Shown: positions 49,866 through 64,000, counted from the first letter of the stretch. The stretch: 64,000 nucleotides of DNA from Ptiloglossa arizonensis (GCF_051014685.1 NW_027479443.1:59492-123491), one strand, 5' to 3'. Made by a program: numbers and translations. Notes: generated by a model from the sequence alone, not told the origin.

Positions 49866-52800
49866 AAAAAGTAGAAACTAGCCCGATTACAATGGTGTGT
49901 GTACTTTTCCCCTAAGCCATTCCAGGTATTGGTTCCAAGTATCAGAACAGCGAAAATTTTGATGGTTTCCCAACCATTCCTTAACTTCACACTACCATAT
50001 CTCGCGAACGGATTGACGAACCTGAGAAATTCCTGTTGCATTTGAAAGTAGAGACTCGCCGGATTACAATGGTGTGTGTACTTTTCCCCTAGGCCTTTGT
50101 AGTTATTGGTTTCGAGTATCAGACTTGCGAAAATTACGATGGTTTCTCAACCATTCCTTAACTTCAAACTCCCATATCTCGCGAACGGATTGACGAACTC
50201 GAGAATTTCCTGTTGCATTGAAAGTAGAAACTCGCCCGATTACAATGCTGTGTGTACTTTTCCCCTAGGCCATTCCAGTTATTGGTTTCGAGTATCAGAA
50301 CAGCGAAAATTTTGATGGTTTCTCAACCATTCCTTAACTTCAAACTCCCATATCTCGCGAACGGATTGACGAACCTGAGAAATTCCTGTTGCATCTGAAA
50401 GTAGAAACTCGCCCGATTACAATGCTACGTGTAGTTCTCCCCTAGACCATTGTAGTTATTGGTTTCGAGTATCAGACTTGCGAAAATTACGATGGTTTCT
50501 CAAGCATTCCTTAACTTCAAACTCCCATATCTCGCGGACGGATTGACGAACTCGAGAAATTCCTGTTGCATCTGAAAGCAGATACTCGCTCGATTACAAT
50601 GCTATACGTATTTTTCCCCTAGGCCATACTAGTTATTGGTTTCGAGTATCAGACTTGCCAAAATTTTGATGGTTTCTCAACCATCTCTTAACTCCAAACT
50701 CCGATATTTCGCGAACGGATTGACGAATCCGATAAATTTCTGTTGCATCTGAAAGTAGAAACTCCCCCGATTACAACGGTATGTGTATTTTTCCCCACGG
50801 CCTTTGTAGTTATTGGTTTCGAGTATCAGACTTGCGAACGTTTTGATGGTTTCTCAACCATTCCTTAACTTCAAACTCCCATATCTCGCGAACGGATTGA
50901 CGAACCTGAGAAATTCCTGTTGCACCTGAAAGTAGAAACTCGCCCGATTACAATGGTGTGTGTACTTTTCCCCACGGCCTTTGTAGTCATTGGTTTCGAG
51001 TATCAGACTTGCTAAAATTTTGATGGTTTCTCAACCATTCCTTAATTTCAAACTCCCATATCTCGGGAACGGATTGTCGAACTCGAGAAATTCCTGTTGC
51101 AACTGAATGCCGAAACCCGCCCGATGACAATGGTATGTGTATTTTTGCCCTAGGCCATAGTAGTTATTGGTTTCGAGTATCAGACTTGCCAAAATTTTGA
51201 TAGTTTCTCAACCATCTCTTAACTCCAAACTCCGATATTTCGCGAACGGATTGACGAATCCGATAAATTTCTGTTGCATCTGAAAGTAGAAGCTCTCCCG
51301 ATTACAACGGTATGTGTATTTTTCCCCACGGCCTTTGTAGTTATTGGTTTCGAGTATCAGACATGCGAAAATTTTGATGGTTTCTCAACCATTCCTTAAC
51401 TTCAAACTCCCATATATCGCGAACGGATTGACGAACTCGAGAAATTCCTGTTGCATCTAAAAGTAGAAACTAGCCCGATTACAATGGTGTTTGTACTTTT
51501 CCCCTAAGCCATTCCAGTTATTGGTTTCGAGTATCAGAACAGCGAAAATTTTTATGGTTTCTCAACCATTCCTTAACTTCAAACTCCCATATCTCGCAAA
51601 CGGATTGCCGAACCTGAGAAATTCCTGTTGCATCTGAAAGTGGAGTCTCGCCGGACTACAATGGTGTGTGTACTTTTCCCCTAGGCCTTTGTAGTTATTG
51701 GATTCGAGTATCAGACTTGCTAAAATTTTGATGGTTGCTCAACAATTCCTTCACTACAAACTTCCATATCTCGCTAACGGATTGACGAACTCGAGAAATT
51801 CCTGTTGCATCTAAAAGTAGAAACTAGCCCGATTACAATGGTGTGTGTTCTTTTCCCCTAAGCCATTCCAGGTATTGGTTCCAAGTATCAGAACAGCGAA
51901 AATTTTTATGGTTTCTCAACCATTCCTTAACTTCAAACTCCCATATCTCGCGAACGGATTGTCGAACTCGAGAAATTCCTGTTGCATCTGAATGCAGAAA
52001 TTCGCCCGATTACGATGCTACGTGTAGTTCTCCCCTAGGCCATTGTAGTTATTGGTTTCGAGTATCAGACTTGCGAAAATCACGATGGATTCTCAAGCAT
52101 TCCTTAACTTCAAACTCCCATATCTCGCGGACGGATTGACGAACTCGAGAAATTCCTGTTGCATCTGAAAGCAGATACTCGCCCGATTACAATGCTATAC
52201 GTATTTTTCCCCTAGGCCATAGTAGTTATTGGTTTCGAGTATCAGACTTGCCAAAATTTTGATGGTTTCTCAACCATCTCTTAACTCCAAACTCCGATAT
52301 TTCGCGAACGGATTGACGAATCCGATAAATTTCTGTTGCATCTGAAAGTAGAAGCTCTCCCGATTACAACGGTATGTGTATTTTTCCCCTCGGCCTTTGT
52401 AGTTATTGGTTTCGAGTATCAGACTTGCGAAAACTTTGATGGTTTCTCAACCATTCCTTAACTTCAAACTCCCATACCTCGCGAACGGATTGACGAACAC
52501 GGGAAATTCCTGCTGCATCTGAAAGTAGAAACTCGCCCGATTACAATGGTGTGTGTACTTTTCCCCTAGGCCATTCCAGTTATTGGTTTCGAGTATCAGA
52601 ACAGCGAAAATGTTGATGGTTTCTCAACCATTCCTTAACGTCAAACTACCAAATCTCGCAAACGGATTGACCAACCTGAGAAATTCCTGCTGCATCTTAA
52701 AGTAGAAACTCGCCCGATTACAATGGTGTGTGTATCTTTCCCCTAGGCCATTCCAGTTATACGTTTCCAGCATCAGAATTGCCAAAATTTTGATGGTTTC

Positions 52801-55800
52801 TCCACCATTCCTTAACTTCAAACTCTCATATCTCGCGAACGGATTGACGAACTCGAGAAATTCCTGTTGCATCTGAAAGTAGAAACTCGCCCGATTGCAA
52901 TGGTGTGAGTACTTTTCCCCTAGACCATTCCAGATATTGGTTTCGAGTATCAGACCAGCGAAAATTTCCATGGTTTCTCAACCATTCCTTAAATTCAAAC
53001 CCCCATATCTCGCGAACGGATTTACGAACTCGAGAAATTCCTGTTGCATCTGAAAGTGGAGACTCACCGGACTACAATGGTGTGTGTACTTTTCCCCTAG
53101 GTCTTTGTAGTTATTGGATTCGAGTATCAGACTTGCTAAAATTTTGATAGTTGCTCAACAATTCCTTCACTTCAAACTTCCATATCTCGCTAACGGATTG
53201 ACGAACTCGAGAAATTCCTGTTGCATCTAAAAGTAGAAACTAGCCCGATTACAATGGTGTGTGTACTTTTCCCCTAAGCCATTCCAGGTATTGGTTCCAA
53301 GTATCAGAACAGCGAAAATTTTGATGGTTTCCCAACCATTCCTTAACTTCACACTACCATATCTCGCGAACGGATTGACGAACCAGAGAAATTCCTGTTG
53401 CATTTGAAAGTAGAGACTCGCCGGATTACAATGGTGTGTGTACTTTTCCCCTAGGCCTTTGTAGTTATTGGTTTCGAGTATCAGACTTGCGAAAATTACG
53501 ATGGTTTCTCAACCATTCCTTAACTTCAAACTCCCATATCTCGCGAACGGATTGACGAACTCGAGAATTTCCTGTTGCATTGAAAGTAGAAACTCGCCCG
53601 ATTACAATGCTGTGTGTACTTTTCCCCTAGGCCATTCCAGTTATTTTTTTCGAGTATCAGAACAGCGAAAATTTTGATGGTTTCTCAACCATTCCTTAAC
53701 TTCAAACTCCCATATCTCGCGAACGGATTGACGAACCTGAGAAATTCCTGTTGCATCTGAAAGTAGAAACTCGCCCGATTACAATGTTGTGTGTACTTTT
53801 CCCCACGGCCTTTGTAGTCATTGGTTTCGAGTATCAGACTTGCTAAAATTTTGATGGTTTCTCAACCATTCCTTAATTTCAAACTCCCATATCTCGGGAA
53901 CGGATTGTCGAACTCGAGAAATTCCTGTTGCATCTGAATGCAGAAACCCGCCCGATGACAATGGTATGTGTATTTTTGCCCTAGGCCATAGTAGTTATTG
54001 GTTTCGAGTATCAGACTTTCCACAATTTTGATGGTTTCTCAACCATCTCTTAACTCCAAACTCCGATATTTCGCGAACGGATTGACGAATCCGATAAATT
54101 TCTGTTGCATCTGAAAGTAGAAACTCTCCCGATTACAACGGTATGTGTATTTTTCCCCACGGCCTTTGTAGTTATTGGTTTCGAGTATCAGACTTGCGAA
54201 CGTTTTGATGGTTTCTCAACCATTCCTTAACTTCAAACTCCCATATCTCGCGAACGGATTGACGAACCTGAGAAATTCCTGTTGCATCTGAAAGTAGAAA
54301 CTCGCCCGATTACAATGGTTTGTGTACTTTTCCCCACGGCCTTTGTAGTCATTGGTTTCGAGTATCAGACTTGCTAAAATTTTGATGGTTTCTCAACCAT
54401 TCCTTAATTTCAAACTCCCATATCTCGGGAACGGATTGTCGAACTCGAGAAATTCCTGTTGCATCTGAATGCCGAAACCCGCCCGATGACAATGGTATGT
54501 GTATTTTTGCCCTAGGCCATAGTAGTTATTGGTTTCGAGTATCAGACTTGCCAAAATTTTGATAGTTTCTCAACCATCTCTTAAGTCCAAACTCCGATAT
54601 TTCGCGAACGGATTGACGAATCCGATAAATTTCTGTTGCATCTGAAAGTAGAAGCTCTCCCGATTACAACGGTATGTGTATTTTTCCCCTAGACCATTCC
54701 AGTTATTGGTTTCGAGTATCAGACCAGCGAAAATTTTCATGGTTTCTCAACCATTCCTTAAATTCAAACCCCCATATCTCGCGAACGGATTGACGAACTC
54801 GAGAAATTCCTGTTGCATCTGAAAGTGGAGACTCGCCGGACTACAATGGTGTGTGTACTTTTCCCCTAGGCCTTTGTAGTTATTGGATTCGAGTATCAGA
54901 CATGCTAAAATTTTGATGGTTGCTCAACAATTCCTTCACTTCAAACTTCCATATCTCGCTAACGGATTGACGAACTCGAGAAATTCCTGTTGCATCTAAA
55001 AGTAGAAACTAGCCCGATTACAATGGTGTGTGTACTTTTCCCCTAAGCCATTCCAGGTATTGGTTCCAAGTATCAGAACAGCGAAAATTTTGATGGTTTC
55101 CCAACCATTCCTTAACTTCACACTACCATATCTCGCGAACGGATTGACGAACCTGAGAAATTCCTGTTGCATTTGAAAGTAGAGACTCGCCGGATTACAA
55201 TGGTGTGTGTACTTTTCCCCTAGGCCTTTGTAGTTATTGGTTTCGAGTATCAGACTTGCGAAAATTACGATGGTTTCTCAACCATTCCTTAACTTCAAAC
55301 TCCCATATCTCGCGAACGGATTGACGAACTCGAGAATTTCCAGTTGCATTGAAAGTAGAAACTCGCCCGATTACAATGCTGTGTGTACTTTTCCACTAGG
55401 CCATTCCAGTTATTGGTTTCGAGTATCAGACTTACGAAAATATTGATGATTTCTCAACCATTCCTTAACTCCAAACTCCCATATCTCGCGAACGGATAGA
55501 CTAACTCCAGAAATTCCTGTTGCATCCGAAAGTAGAAAATCGCCCGATTACAAGGATGTGTGTACTTTTCCGTTAGGACATTCCAGTTATTGGTTTCGAA
55601 TATCAGACTTGCGAAAATTTTGATGGTTTCTCAACCATTCCTTAACTTCAAACTCCCATATCTCGCGAACGGATTGACGAACTCGAGAAATTCCTGCTGC
55701 TTCTGAAAGTAGAAGCTCTCCCGATTACAACGGTATGTGTATTTTTCCGCTAGGCCATTCCAGTTATTGGTTTCGAGTATCAGAACAGCGAAAATTTTGA

Positions 55801-55980
55801 TGGTTTCTCAACCATTCCTTAACGTCAAACTACCATATCTCGCAAACGGATTGACCAACCTGAGAAATTCCTGCTGCATCTTAAAGTAGAAACTCGCCCG
55901 ATTACAATGGTGTGTGTATCTTTCCCCTAGGCCATTCCAGTTATTCGTTTCCAGCATCAGAATTGCGAAAATTTTGATTG
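49866..55980. repeat. Satellite with 3,362- and 1,769-bp spaced blocks
   Basis: The 'aattacgatggtttctcaacc' monomer followed by the 1-bp-deleted 'gttgcattgaaag' occurs near 50140, 53500 and 55270, giving spacings of about 3,362 and 1,769 bp (19 and 10 monomers). Blocks are less regular than in neighbouring domains. No gene is visible. Confidence 0.72.
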
Positions 55981-58900
55981 TTTCTCCACCATTCCTTAAC
56001 TTCAAACTCCCATATCTCGCGAACGGATTGACGAACTCGAGAAATTCCTGTTGCATCTGAAAGTAGAAACTCGCCCGATTGCAATGGTGTGAGTACTTTT
56101 CCCCTAGACCATTCCAGTTATTGGTTTCGAGTATCAGACCAGCGAAAATTTTTATGGTTTCTCAACCATTCCTTAAATTCAAACCCCCATATCTCGCGAA
56201 CGGATTGACGAACTCGAGAAATTCCCGTTGCATCTGAAAGTGGAGACTCGCCGGACTACAATGGTGTGTGTACTTTTCCCCTAGGCCTTTGTAGTTATTG
56301 GATTCGTGTATCAGACTTGCTAAAATTTTGATGGTTGCTCAACAATTCCTTCACTTCAAACTTCCATATCTCGCTAACGGATTGACGAACTCGAGAAATT
56401 CCTGTTGCATCTAAAAGTAGAAACTAGCCCGATTACAATGTTGTGTGTACTTTTCCCCTAAGCCATTCCAGGTATTGGTTCCAAGTATCAGAACAGCGAA
56501 AATTTTGATGGTTTCCCAACCATTCCTTAACTTCACACTACCATATCTCGCGAACGGATTGACGAACCTGAGAAATTCCTGTTGCATTTGAAAGTAGAGA
56601 CTCGCCGGATTACAATGGTGTGTGTACTTTTCCCCTAGGCCTTTGTAGTTATTGGTTTCGAGTATCAGACTTGCGAAAATTACGATGGTTTCTCAACCAT
56701 TCCTTAACTTCAAACTCCCATATCTCGCGAACGGATTGACGAACTCGAGAATTTCCTGTTGCATTGAAAGTAGAAACTCGCCCGATTACAATGCTGTGTG
56801 TACTTTTCCCCTAGGCCATTCCAGTTATTGGTTTCGAGTATCAGAACAGCGAAAATTTTGGTGGTTTCTCAACCATTCCTTAACTTCAAACTCCCATATC
56901 TCGCGAACTGATTGACGAACCTGAGAAATTCCTGTTGCATCTAAAAGTAGAAACTCGCCCGATTACAATGGTGTGTGTACTTTTCCCCACGGCCTTTGTA
57001 GTCATTGGTTTCGAGTATCAGACTTGCTAAAATTTTGATGGTTTCTTAACCATTCCTTAATTTCAAACTCCCATATCTCGGGAACAGATTGTCGAACTCG
57101 AGAAATTCCTGTTGCATCTGAATGCAGAAACCCGCCCGGTGACAATGGTATGTGTATTTTTGCCCTAGGCCATAGTAGTTATTGGTTTCGAGTATCAGAC
57201 TTTCCAAAATTTTGATGGTTTCTCAACCATCTCTTAACTCCAAACTCCCATATCTCGCGAACGGATTGACGAACCTGAGAAAGTCCTGTTGCATCTAAAA
57301 GTAGAAACTCGCCCGATTACAATGGTGTGTGTACTTTTCCCCACGGCCTTTGTAGTCATTGGTTTCGAGTATCAGACTTGCTAAAATTACGATGGTTTCT
57401 CAAGCATTCCTTAACTTCAAACTCCCATATCTCGCGGACGGATTGACGAACTCGAGAAATCCTGTTGCATCTGAAAGCAGATACTCGCGCGATTACAATG
57501 CTATACGTATTTTTCCCCTAGGCAATAGTAGTTATTGGTTTCGAGTATCAGACTTGCGAAAATTACGATGGTTTCTCAAGCATTCCTTAACTTCAAACTC
57601 CCATATCTCGCGGACGGATTGACGAACTCGAGAAATTCCTGTTGCATCTGAAAGCAGATACACGCCCGATTACAATGCTATACGTATTTTTCCCCTAGGC
57701 CATAGTAGTTATTGGTTTCGAGTATCAGACTTGCCAAAATTTTGATGGTTTTTCAGCCATTCCTTAATTTCAAACTCCCATATATCGCGAACGGATTGAC
57801 GAACTCGAGAAATTCCTGTTGCATCTGAATGCAGAAACTCGCCCGATGACAACGGTATGTTTATTTTTGCCCTAGGCCATAGTAGTTATTTGTTTCGAGT
57901 ATCAGACTTGCCAAAATTTTGATGGTTTCTCAACCATTCCTTAACTTCAAACTCCCATATCTCGCGAACGGATTGACGAACTCGAGAAATTCCTGTTGCA
58001 TCTGAAAGTAGAAACACGCCCGATTACAATGGTGTGTGAACTTTTCCCCTATGCCATTCAAGTTATTGGTTTCGAGTATCAGACTTGCCAAAATTTTGAT
58101 GGCTCCTCAGCCATTCCTTAACTTCAAACTCCCATATCTCGCGAACGGATTGTCGAACTCGAGAAATTCCTGTTGCATCTGAATGCAGAAACTCGCCCGA
58201 TTACGATGCTACGTGTAGTTTTCCTCTAGGCCATTGTAGTTATTGGTTTCGAGTATCAGACTTGCGAAAATTACGATGGTTTCTCAAGCATTCCTTAACT
58301 TCAAACTCCCATATCTCGCGAACGGATTGACGAACTCGAGAAATTCCGGTTGCATCTGAATGCAGAAACCCGCCCGATGACAATGGTATGTGTATTTTTG
58401 CCCTAGGCCATAGTAGTTATTGGTTTCGAGTATCAGACTTTCCAAAATTTTGATGGTTTCTCAACCATCTCTTAACTCCAAACTCCGATATTTCGCGAAC
58501 GGATTGACGAATCCGATAAATTTCTGTTGCATCTGAAAGTAGAAACTCTCCCGATTACAACGGTATGTGTATTTTTCCCCACGGCCTTTGTAGTTATTGG
58601 TTTCGTGTATCAGAATTGCGAAAATTTTGATGGTTTCTCCACCATTCCTTAACTTCAAACTCCCATATCTCGCGAACGGATTGACGAACTCGAGAAATTC
58701 CTGTTGCATCTGAAAGTAGAAACTCGCCCGATTGCAATGGTGTGAGTACTTTTCCCCTAGACCATTCCAGTTATTGGTTTCGAGTATCAGACCAGCGAAA
58801 ATTTTCATGGTTTCTCAACCATTCCTTAAATTCAAACCCCCATATCTCGCGAACGGATTGACGAACTCGAGAAATTCCTGTTGCATCTGAAAGTGGAGAC

Positions 58901-61900
58901 ACGCCGGACTACAATGGTGTGTGTACTTTTCCCCTAGGCCTTTGTAGTTATTGGATTCGAGTATCAGACTTGCTAAAATTTTGATGGTTGCTCAACAATT
59001 CCTTCACTTCAAACTTCCATATCTCGCTAACGGATTGACGAACTCGAGAAATTCCTGTTGCATCTAAAAGTAGAAACTAGCCCGATTACAATGGTGTGTG
59101 TACTTTTCCCCTAAGCCATTCCAGGTATTGGTTCCAAGTATCAGAACAGCGAAAATCTTGATGGTTTCCCAACCATTCCATAACTTCACACTACCATATC
59201 TCGCGAACGGATTGACGAACCTGAGAAATTCCTGTTGCATTTGAAAGTAGAGACTCGCCGGATTACAATGGTGTGTGTACTTTTCCCCTAGGCCTTTGTA
59301 GTTATTGGTTTCGAGTATCAGACTTGCGAAAATTACGATGGTTTCTCAACCATTCCTTAACTTCAAACTCCCATATCTCGCGAACGGATTGACGAACTCG
59401 AGAATTTCCTGTTGCATTGAAAGTAGAAACTCGCCCGATTACAATGCTGTGTGTACTTTTCCCCTAGGCCATTCCAGTTATTGGTTTCGAGTATCAGAAC
59501 AGCGAAAATTTTGGTGGTTTCTCAACCATTCCTTAACTTCAAACTCCCATATCTCGCGAACTGATTGACGAACCTGAGAAATTCCTGTTGCATCTAAAAG
59601 TAGAAACTCGCCCGATTACAATGGTGTGTGTACTTTTCCCCACGGCCTTTGTAGTCATTGGTTTCGAGTATCAGACTTGCTAAAATTTTGATGGTTTCTT
59701 AACCATTCCTTAATTTCAAACTCCCATATCTCGGGAACAGATTGTCGAACTCGAGAAATTCCTGTTGCATCTGAATGCAGAAACCCGCCCGGTGACAATG
59801 GTATGTGTATTTTTGCCCTAGGCCATAGTAGTTATTGGTTTCGAGTATCAGACTTTCCAAAATTTTGATGGTTTCTCAACCATCTCTTAACTCCAAACTC
59901 CCATATCTCGCGAACGGATTGACGAACCTGAGAAAGTCCTGTTGCATCTAAAAGTAGAAACTCGCCCGATTACAATGGTGTGTGTACTTTTCCCCACGGC
60001 CTTTGTAGTCATTGGTTTCGAGTATCAGACTTGCTAAAATTACGATGGTTTCTCAAGCATTCCTTAACTTCAAACTCCCATATCTCGCGGACGGATTGAC
60101 GAACTCGAGAAATCCTGTTGCATCTGAAAGCAGATACTCGCGCGATTACAATGCTATACGTATTTTTCCCTTAGGCAATAGTAGTTATTGGTTTCGAGTA
60201 TCAGACTTGCGAAAATTACGATGGTTTCTCAAGCATTCCTTAACTTCAAACTCCCATATCTCGCGGACGGATTGACGAACTCGAGAAATTCCTGTTGCAT
60301 CTGAAAGCAGATACACGCCCGATTACAATGCTATACGTATTTTTCCCCTAGGCCATAGTAGTTATTGGTTTCGAGTATCAGACTTGCCAAAATTTTGATG
60401 GTTTTTCAGCCATTCCTTAATTTCAAACTCCCATATATCGCGAACGGATTGACGAACTCGAGAAATTCCTGTTGCATCTGAATGCAGAAACTCGCCCGAT
60501 GACAACGGTATGTTTATTTTTGCCCTAGGCCATAGTAGTTATTTGTTTCGAGTATCAGACTTGCCAAAATTTTGATGGTTTCTCAACCATTCCTTAACTT
60601 CAAACTCCCATATCTCGCGAACGGATTGACGAACTCGAGAAATTCCTGTTGCATCTGAAAGTAGAAACACGCCCGATTACAATGGTGTGTGAACTTTTCC
60701 CCTATGCCATTCAAGTTATTGGTTTCGAGTATCAGACTTGCCAAAATTTTGATGGCTCCTCAGCCATTCCTTAACTTCAAACTCCCATATCTCGCGAACG
60801 GATTGTCGAACTCGAGAAATTCCTGTTGCATCTGAATGCAGAAACTCGCCCGATTACGATGCTACGTGTAGTTTTCCTCTAGGCCATTGTAGTTATTGGT
60901 TTCGAGTATCAGACTTGCGAAAATTACGATGGTTTCTCAAGCATTCCTTAACTTCAAACTCCCATATCTCGCGAACGGATTGACGAACTCGAGAAATTCC
61001 GGTTGCATCTGAATGCAGAAACCCGCCCGATGACAATGGTATGTGTATTTTTGCCCTAGGCCATAGTAGTTATTGGTTTCGAGTATCAGACTTTCCAAAA
61101 TTTTGATGGTTTCTCAACCATCTCTTAACTCCAAACTCCGATATTTCGCGAACGGATTGACGAATCCGATAAATTTCTGTTGCATCTGAAAGTAGAAACT
61201 CTCCCGATTACAACGGTATGTGTATTTTTCCCCACGGCCTTTGTAGTTATTGGTTTCGTGTATCAGAATTGCGAAAATTTTGATGGTTTCTCCACCATTC
61301 CTTAACTTCAAACTCCCATATCTCGCGAACGGATTGACGAACTCGAGAAATTCCTGTTGCATCTGAAAGTAGAAACTCGCCCGATTGCAAAGGTGTGAGT
61401 ACTTTTCCCCTAGACCATTCCAGTTATTGGTTTCGAGTATCAGACCAGCGAAAATTTTCATGGTTTCTCAACCATTCCTTAAATTCAAACCCCCATATCT
61501 CGCGAACGGATTGACGAACTCGAGAAATTCCTGTTGCATCTGAAAGTGGAGACACGCCGGACTACAATGGTGTGTGTACTTTTCCCCTAGGCCTTTGTAG
61601 TTATTGGATTCGAGTATCAGACTTGCTAAAATTTTGATGGTTGCTCAACAATTCCTTCACTTCAAACTTCCATATCTCGCTAACGGATTGACGAACTCGA
61701 GAAATTCCTGTTGCATCTAAAAGTAGAAACTAGCCCGATTACAATGGTGTGTGTACTTTTCCCCTAAGCCATTCCAGGTATTGGTTCCAAGTATCAGAAC
61801 AGCGAAAATCTTGATGGTTTCCCAACCATTCCATAACTTCACACTACCATATCTCGCGAACGGATTGACGAACCTGAGAAATTCCTGTTGCATTTGAAAG

Positions 61901-62095
61901 TAGAGACTCGCCGGATTACAATGGTGTGTGTACTTTTCCCCTAGGCCTTTGTAGTTATTGGTTTCGAGTGTCAGACTTGCGAAAATTACGATGGTTTCTC
62001 AACCATTCCTTAACTTCAAACTCCCATATCTCGCGAACGGATTGACGAACTCGAGAATTTCCTGTTGCATTGAAAGTAGAAACTCGCCCGATTAC
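55980..62095. repeat. 2,653-bp (15-monomer) higher-order repeat
   Basis: Three sets of markers repeat at 2,653 bp: 56652/59305/61958, 57359/60012 and 58461/61114. Two full units and part of a third are present. The third diverges at about 62108, where 'gtgtgtatttttccccacgg' replaces 'gtgtgtacttttcccctagg'. The units share private indels such as 'cgagaaatcctg', showing recent duplication. Confidence 0.85.
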
Positions 62096-64000
62096 AATGC
62101 TGTGTGTATTTTTCCCCACGGCCTTTGTAGTTATTTGTTTCGAGTATCAGACTTGCCAAAATTTTGATGGTTTCTCAACCATTCCTTAACTTCAAACTCC
62201 CATATCTCGCGAACGGATTGACGAACTCGAGAAATTCCTGTTGCATCTGAAAGTAGAAACACGCCCGATTACAATGGTGTGTGAACTTTTCCCCTATGCC
62301 ATTCAAGTTATTGGTTTCGAGTATCAGACTTGCCAAAATTTTGATGGCTCCTCAGCCATTCCTTAACTTCAAACTCCCATATCTCGCGAACGGATTGTCG
62401 AACTCGAGAAATTCCTGTTGCATCTGAATGCAGAAACTCGCCCGATTACGATGCTACGTGTAGTTTTCCTCTAGGCCATTGTAGTTATTGGTTTCGAGTA
62501 TCAGACTTGCTAAAATTTTGATGGTTTCTCAACCATTCCTTAATTTCAAACTCCCATATCTCGGGAACGGATTGTCGAACTCGAGAAATTCCTGTTGCAT
62601 CTGAATGCAGAAACCCGCCCGATGACAATGGTATGTGTATTTTTGCCCTAGGCCATAGTAGTTATTGGTTTCGAGTATCAGACTTTCCAAAATTTTGATG
62701 GTTTCTCAACCATCTCTTAACTCCAAACTTCGATATTTCGCGAATGGATTGTCGAATCCGATAAATTTCTGTTGCATCTGAAAGTAGAAACTCTCCCGAT
62801 TACAACGGTATGTGTATTTTTCCCCACGGCCTTTGTAGTTATTGGTTTCGAGTATCAGACATGCGAAAATTTTGATGGTTTCTCAACCATTCCTTAACTT
62901 CAAACTCCCATATCTCGCGAACGCATTGACGAACTCGAGAAATTCCTGTTGCATCTAAAAGTAGAAACTATCCCGATTACAATGGTGTTTGTACTTTTCC
63001 CCTAGGCCATTGTAGTTATTGGTTTCGAGTATCAGACTTGCGAAAATTACGATGGTTTCTCAAGCATTCCTTAACTTCAAACTCCCATATCTCGCGGACG
63101 GATTGACGAACTCGAGAAATTCCTGTTGCATCTGAAAGCAGATACTCGCCCGATTACAATGCTATACGTATTTTTCCCCTAGGCCATAGTAGTTATTGGT
63201 TTCGAGTATCAGACTTGCCAAAATTTTGATGGTTTTTCAGCCATTCCTTAATTTCAAACTCCCATATATCGCGAACGGATTGACGAACTCGAGAAATTCC
63301 TGTTGCATCTGAATGCAGAAACTCGCCCGATGACAACGGTATGTTTATTTTTGCCCTAGGCCATAGTAGTTATTTGTTTCGAGTATCAGACTTGCCAAAA
63401 TTTTGATGGTTTCTCAACCATTCCTTAACTTCAAACTCCCATATCTCGCGAACGGATTGACGAGCTCGAGAATTTCCTGTTGCATCTGAAAGTAGAAACT
63501 CGCCCGATTACAATGGTGTGTGTACTTTTCCCCTAAGCCATTCCAGGTATTGGTTCCAAGTATCAGAACAGCGAAAATTTTTATGGTTTCTCAACCATTC
63601 CTTAACTTCAAACTCCCATATCTCGCGAACGGATTGTCGAACTCGAGAAATTCCTGTTGCATCTGAATGCAGAAATTCGCCCGATTACGATGCTACGTGT
63701 AGTTCTCCCCTAGGCCATTGTAGTTATTGGTTTCGAGTATCAGACTTGCGAAAATTACGATGGTTTCTCAACCATTCCTTAACTTCAAACTCCCATATCT
63801 CGCGAACGGATTGCCGAAACTGAGAAATTCCTGTTGCATCTGAAAGTGGAGACTCGCCGGACTACAATGGTGTGTGTACTTTTGCCCTAGGCATTTGTAG
63901 TTATTGGATTCGAGTATCAGACTTGCTAAAATTTTGATGGTTGCTCAACAATTCCTTCACTACAAACTTCCATATCTCGCTAACGGATTGACGAACTCGA
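62096..64000. repeat. Satellite, right end of window
   Basis: Monomers continue without a break to the last base, which ends inside a monomer ('gattgacgaactcga'). The stretch near 63518-63823 resembles 51843-52139. The array clearly extends beyond the window. Confidence 0.85.

Larger units (their letters stand above)
28886..64000. repeat. 177-bp satellite array, right domain
   Basis: Uninterrupted satellite runs to the window end. Monomer variants differ from the left domain: 'ccccacggcctttgtag', 'gctatacgtattttt', 'cattccaggtattggttcc', 'aattacgatgg', 'aatccgataaatttctg' and 'ggttgctcaacaattcc' are common. Up to about 31.5 kb it still carries the 'cgaacctgag' types of the middle region. I see no genes, mobile elements or non-satellite islands. 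Some monomers carry 1-bp losses, for example 'gttgcattgaaag' near 31277 and 50217 and 'gaaatcctg' near 57457 and 60110, which recur with the larger blocks. Confidence 0.97.

Noticed and set aside
1..64000. CENP-B box in the satellite
   Set aside because: The nearest candidates ('tttcgagtatcagac' and its complement) do not fit the required TTCG-N4-A-N2-CGGG spacing.

Overview
The window is eukaryotic heterochromatin: one very long tandem array of a 177-bp satellite interrupted by two copies of the same 5'-truncated non-LTR retrotransposon. I see no single-copy genes, rRNA or tRNA genes, CRISPR arrays or bacterial-type operons. Dividing the non-element length by 177 gives roughly 330 monomers. 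The retrotransposon protein resembles the R1/TRAS/SART group, which is known mainly from arthropods, so an insect or other arthropod is the best guess. I do not recognise the satellite and cannot name a species.

Layout. 1-3780 is satellite in irregular 11-13-monomer blocks. 3781-9945 is a 1,769-bp ten-monomer higher-order repeat (HOR), three full copies plus a shortened fourth. 9946-17272 is divergent monomers in which 'cgaacctgag' variants become common. 17273-19789 is retrotransposon copy 1 on the minus strand. 19790-26355 is satellite made largely of re-duplicated blocks, including an 1,948-bp tandem duplication. 26356-28871 is retrotransposon copy 2. 28872-64000 is satellite again, with at least three further block sizes: 1,239 bp near 35.2-37.6 kb, 3,894 bp at 42.1-49.9 kb, and 2,653 bp at 56.0-62.1 kb.

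The two elements come from one insertion. It was later copied with its flanks by a segmental duplication: about 14,625-20,081 matches about 23,708-29,163 at a 9,082/9,083-bp offset. Both copies keep the same 14-bp target-site duplication, a poly(T) tract on the plus strand (22 and 21 T) and an open 642-codon frame. Uninterrupted paralogues of the target survive at 14957, 22092 and 24040. The frame holds a reverse transcriptase (YADD catalytic box) and a C-terminal CCHC zinc knuckle. ORF1 and the endonuclease are missing, so the copies could not move by themselves.

The most unusual signal is inside the retrotransposon. Its 2.5 kb carries at least sixteen inverted repeats, many perfect with 13-18-bp arms and short loops. 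They lie in the 3'UTR and also across conserved coding motifs, so the RNA looks like a string of hairpins. Other points of note are a conserved small dyad in the satellite monomer with an apparent compensatory change, and a monomer length divisible by three that produces incidental repetitive reading frames on both strands.
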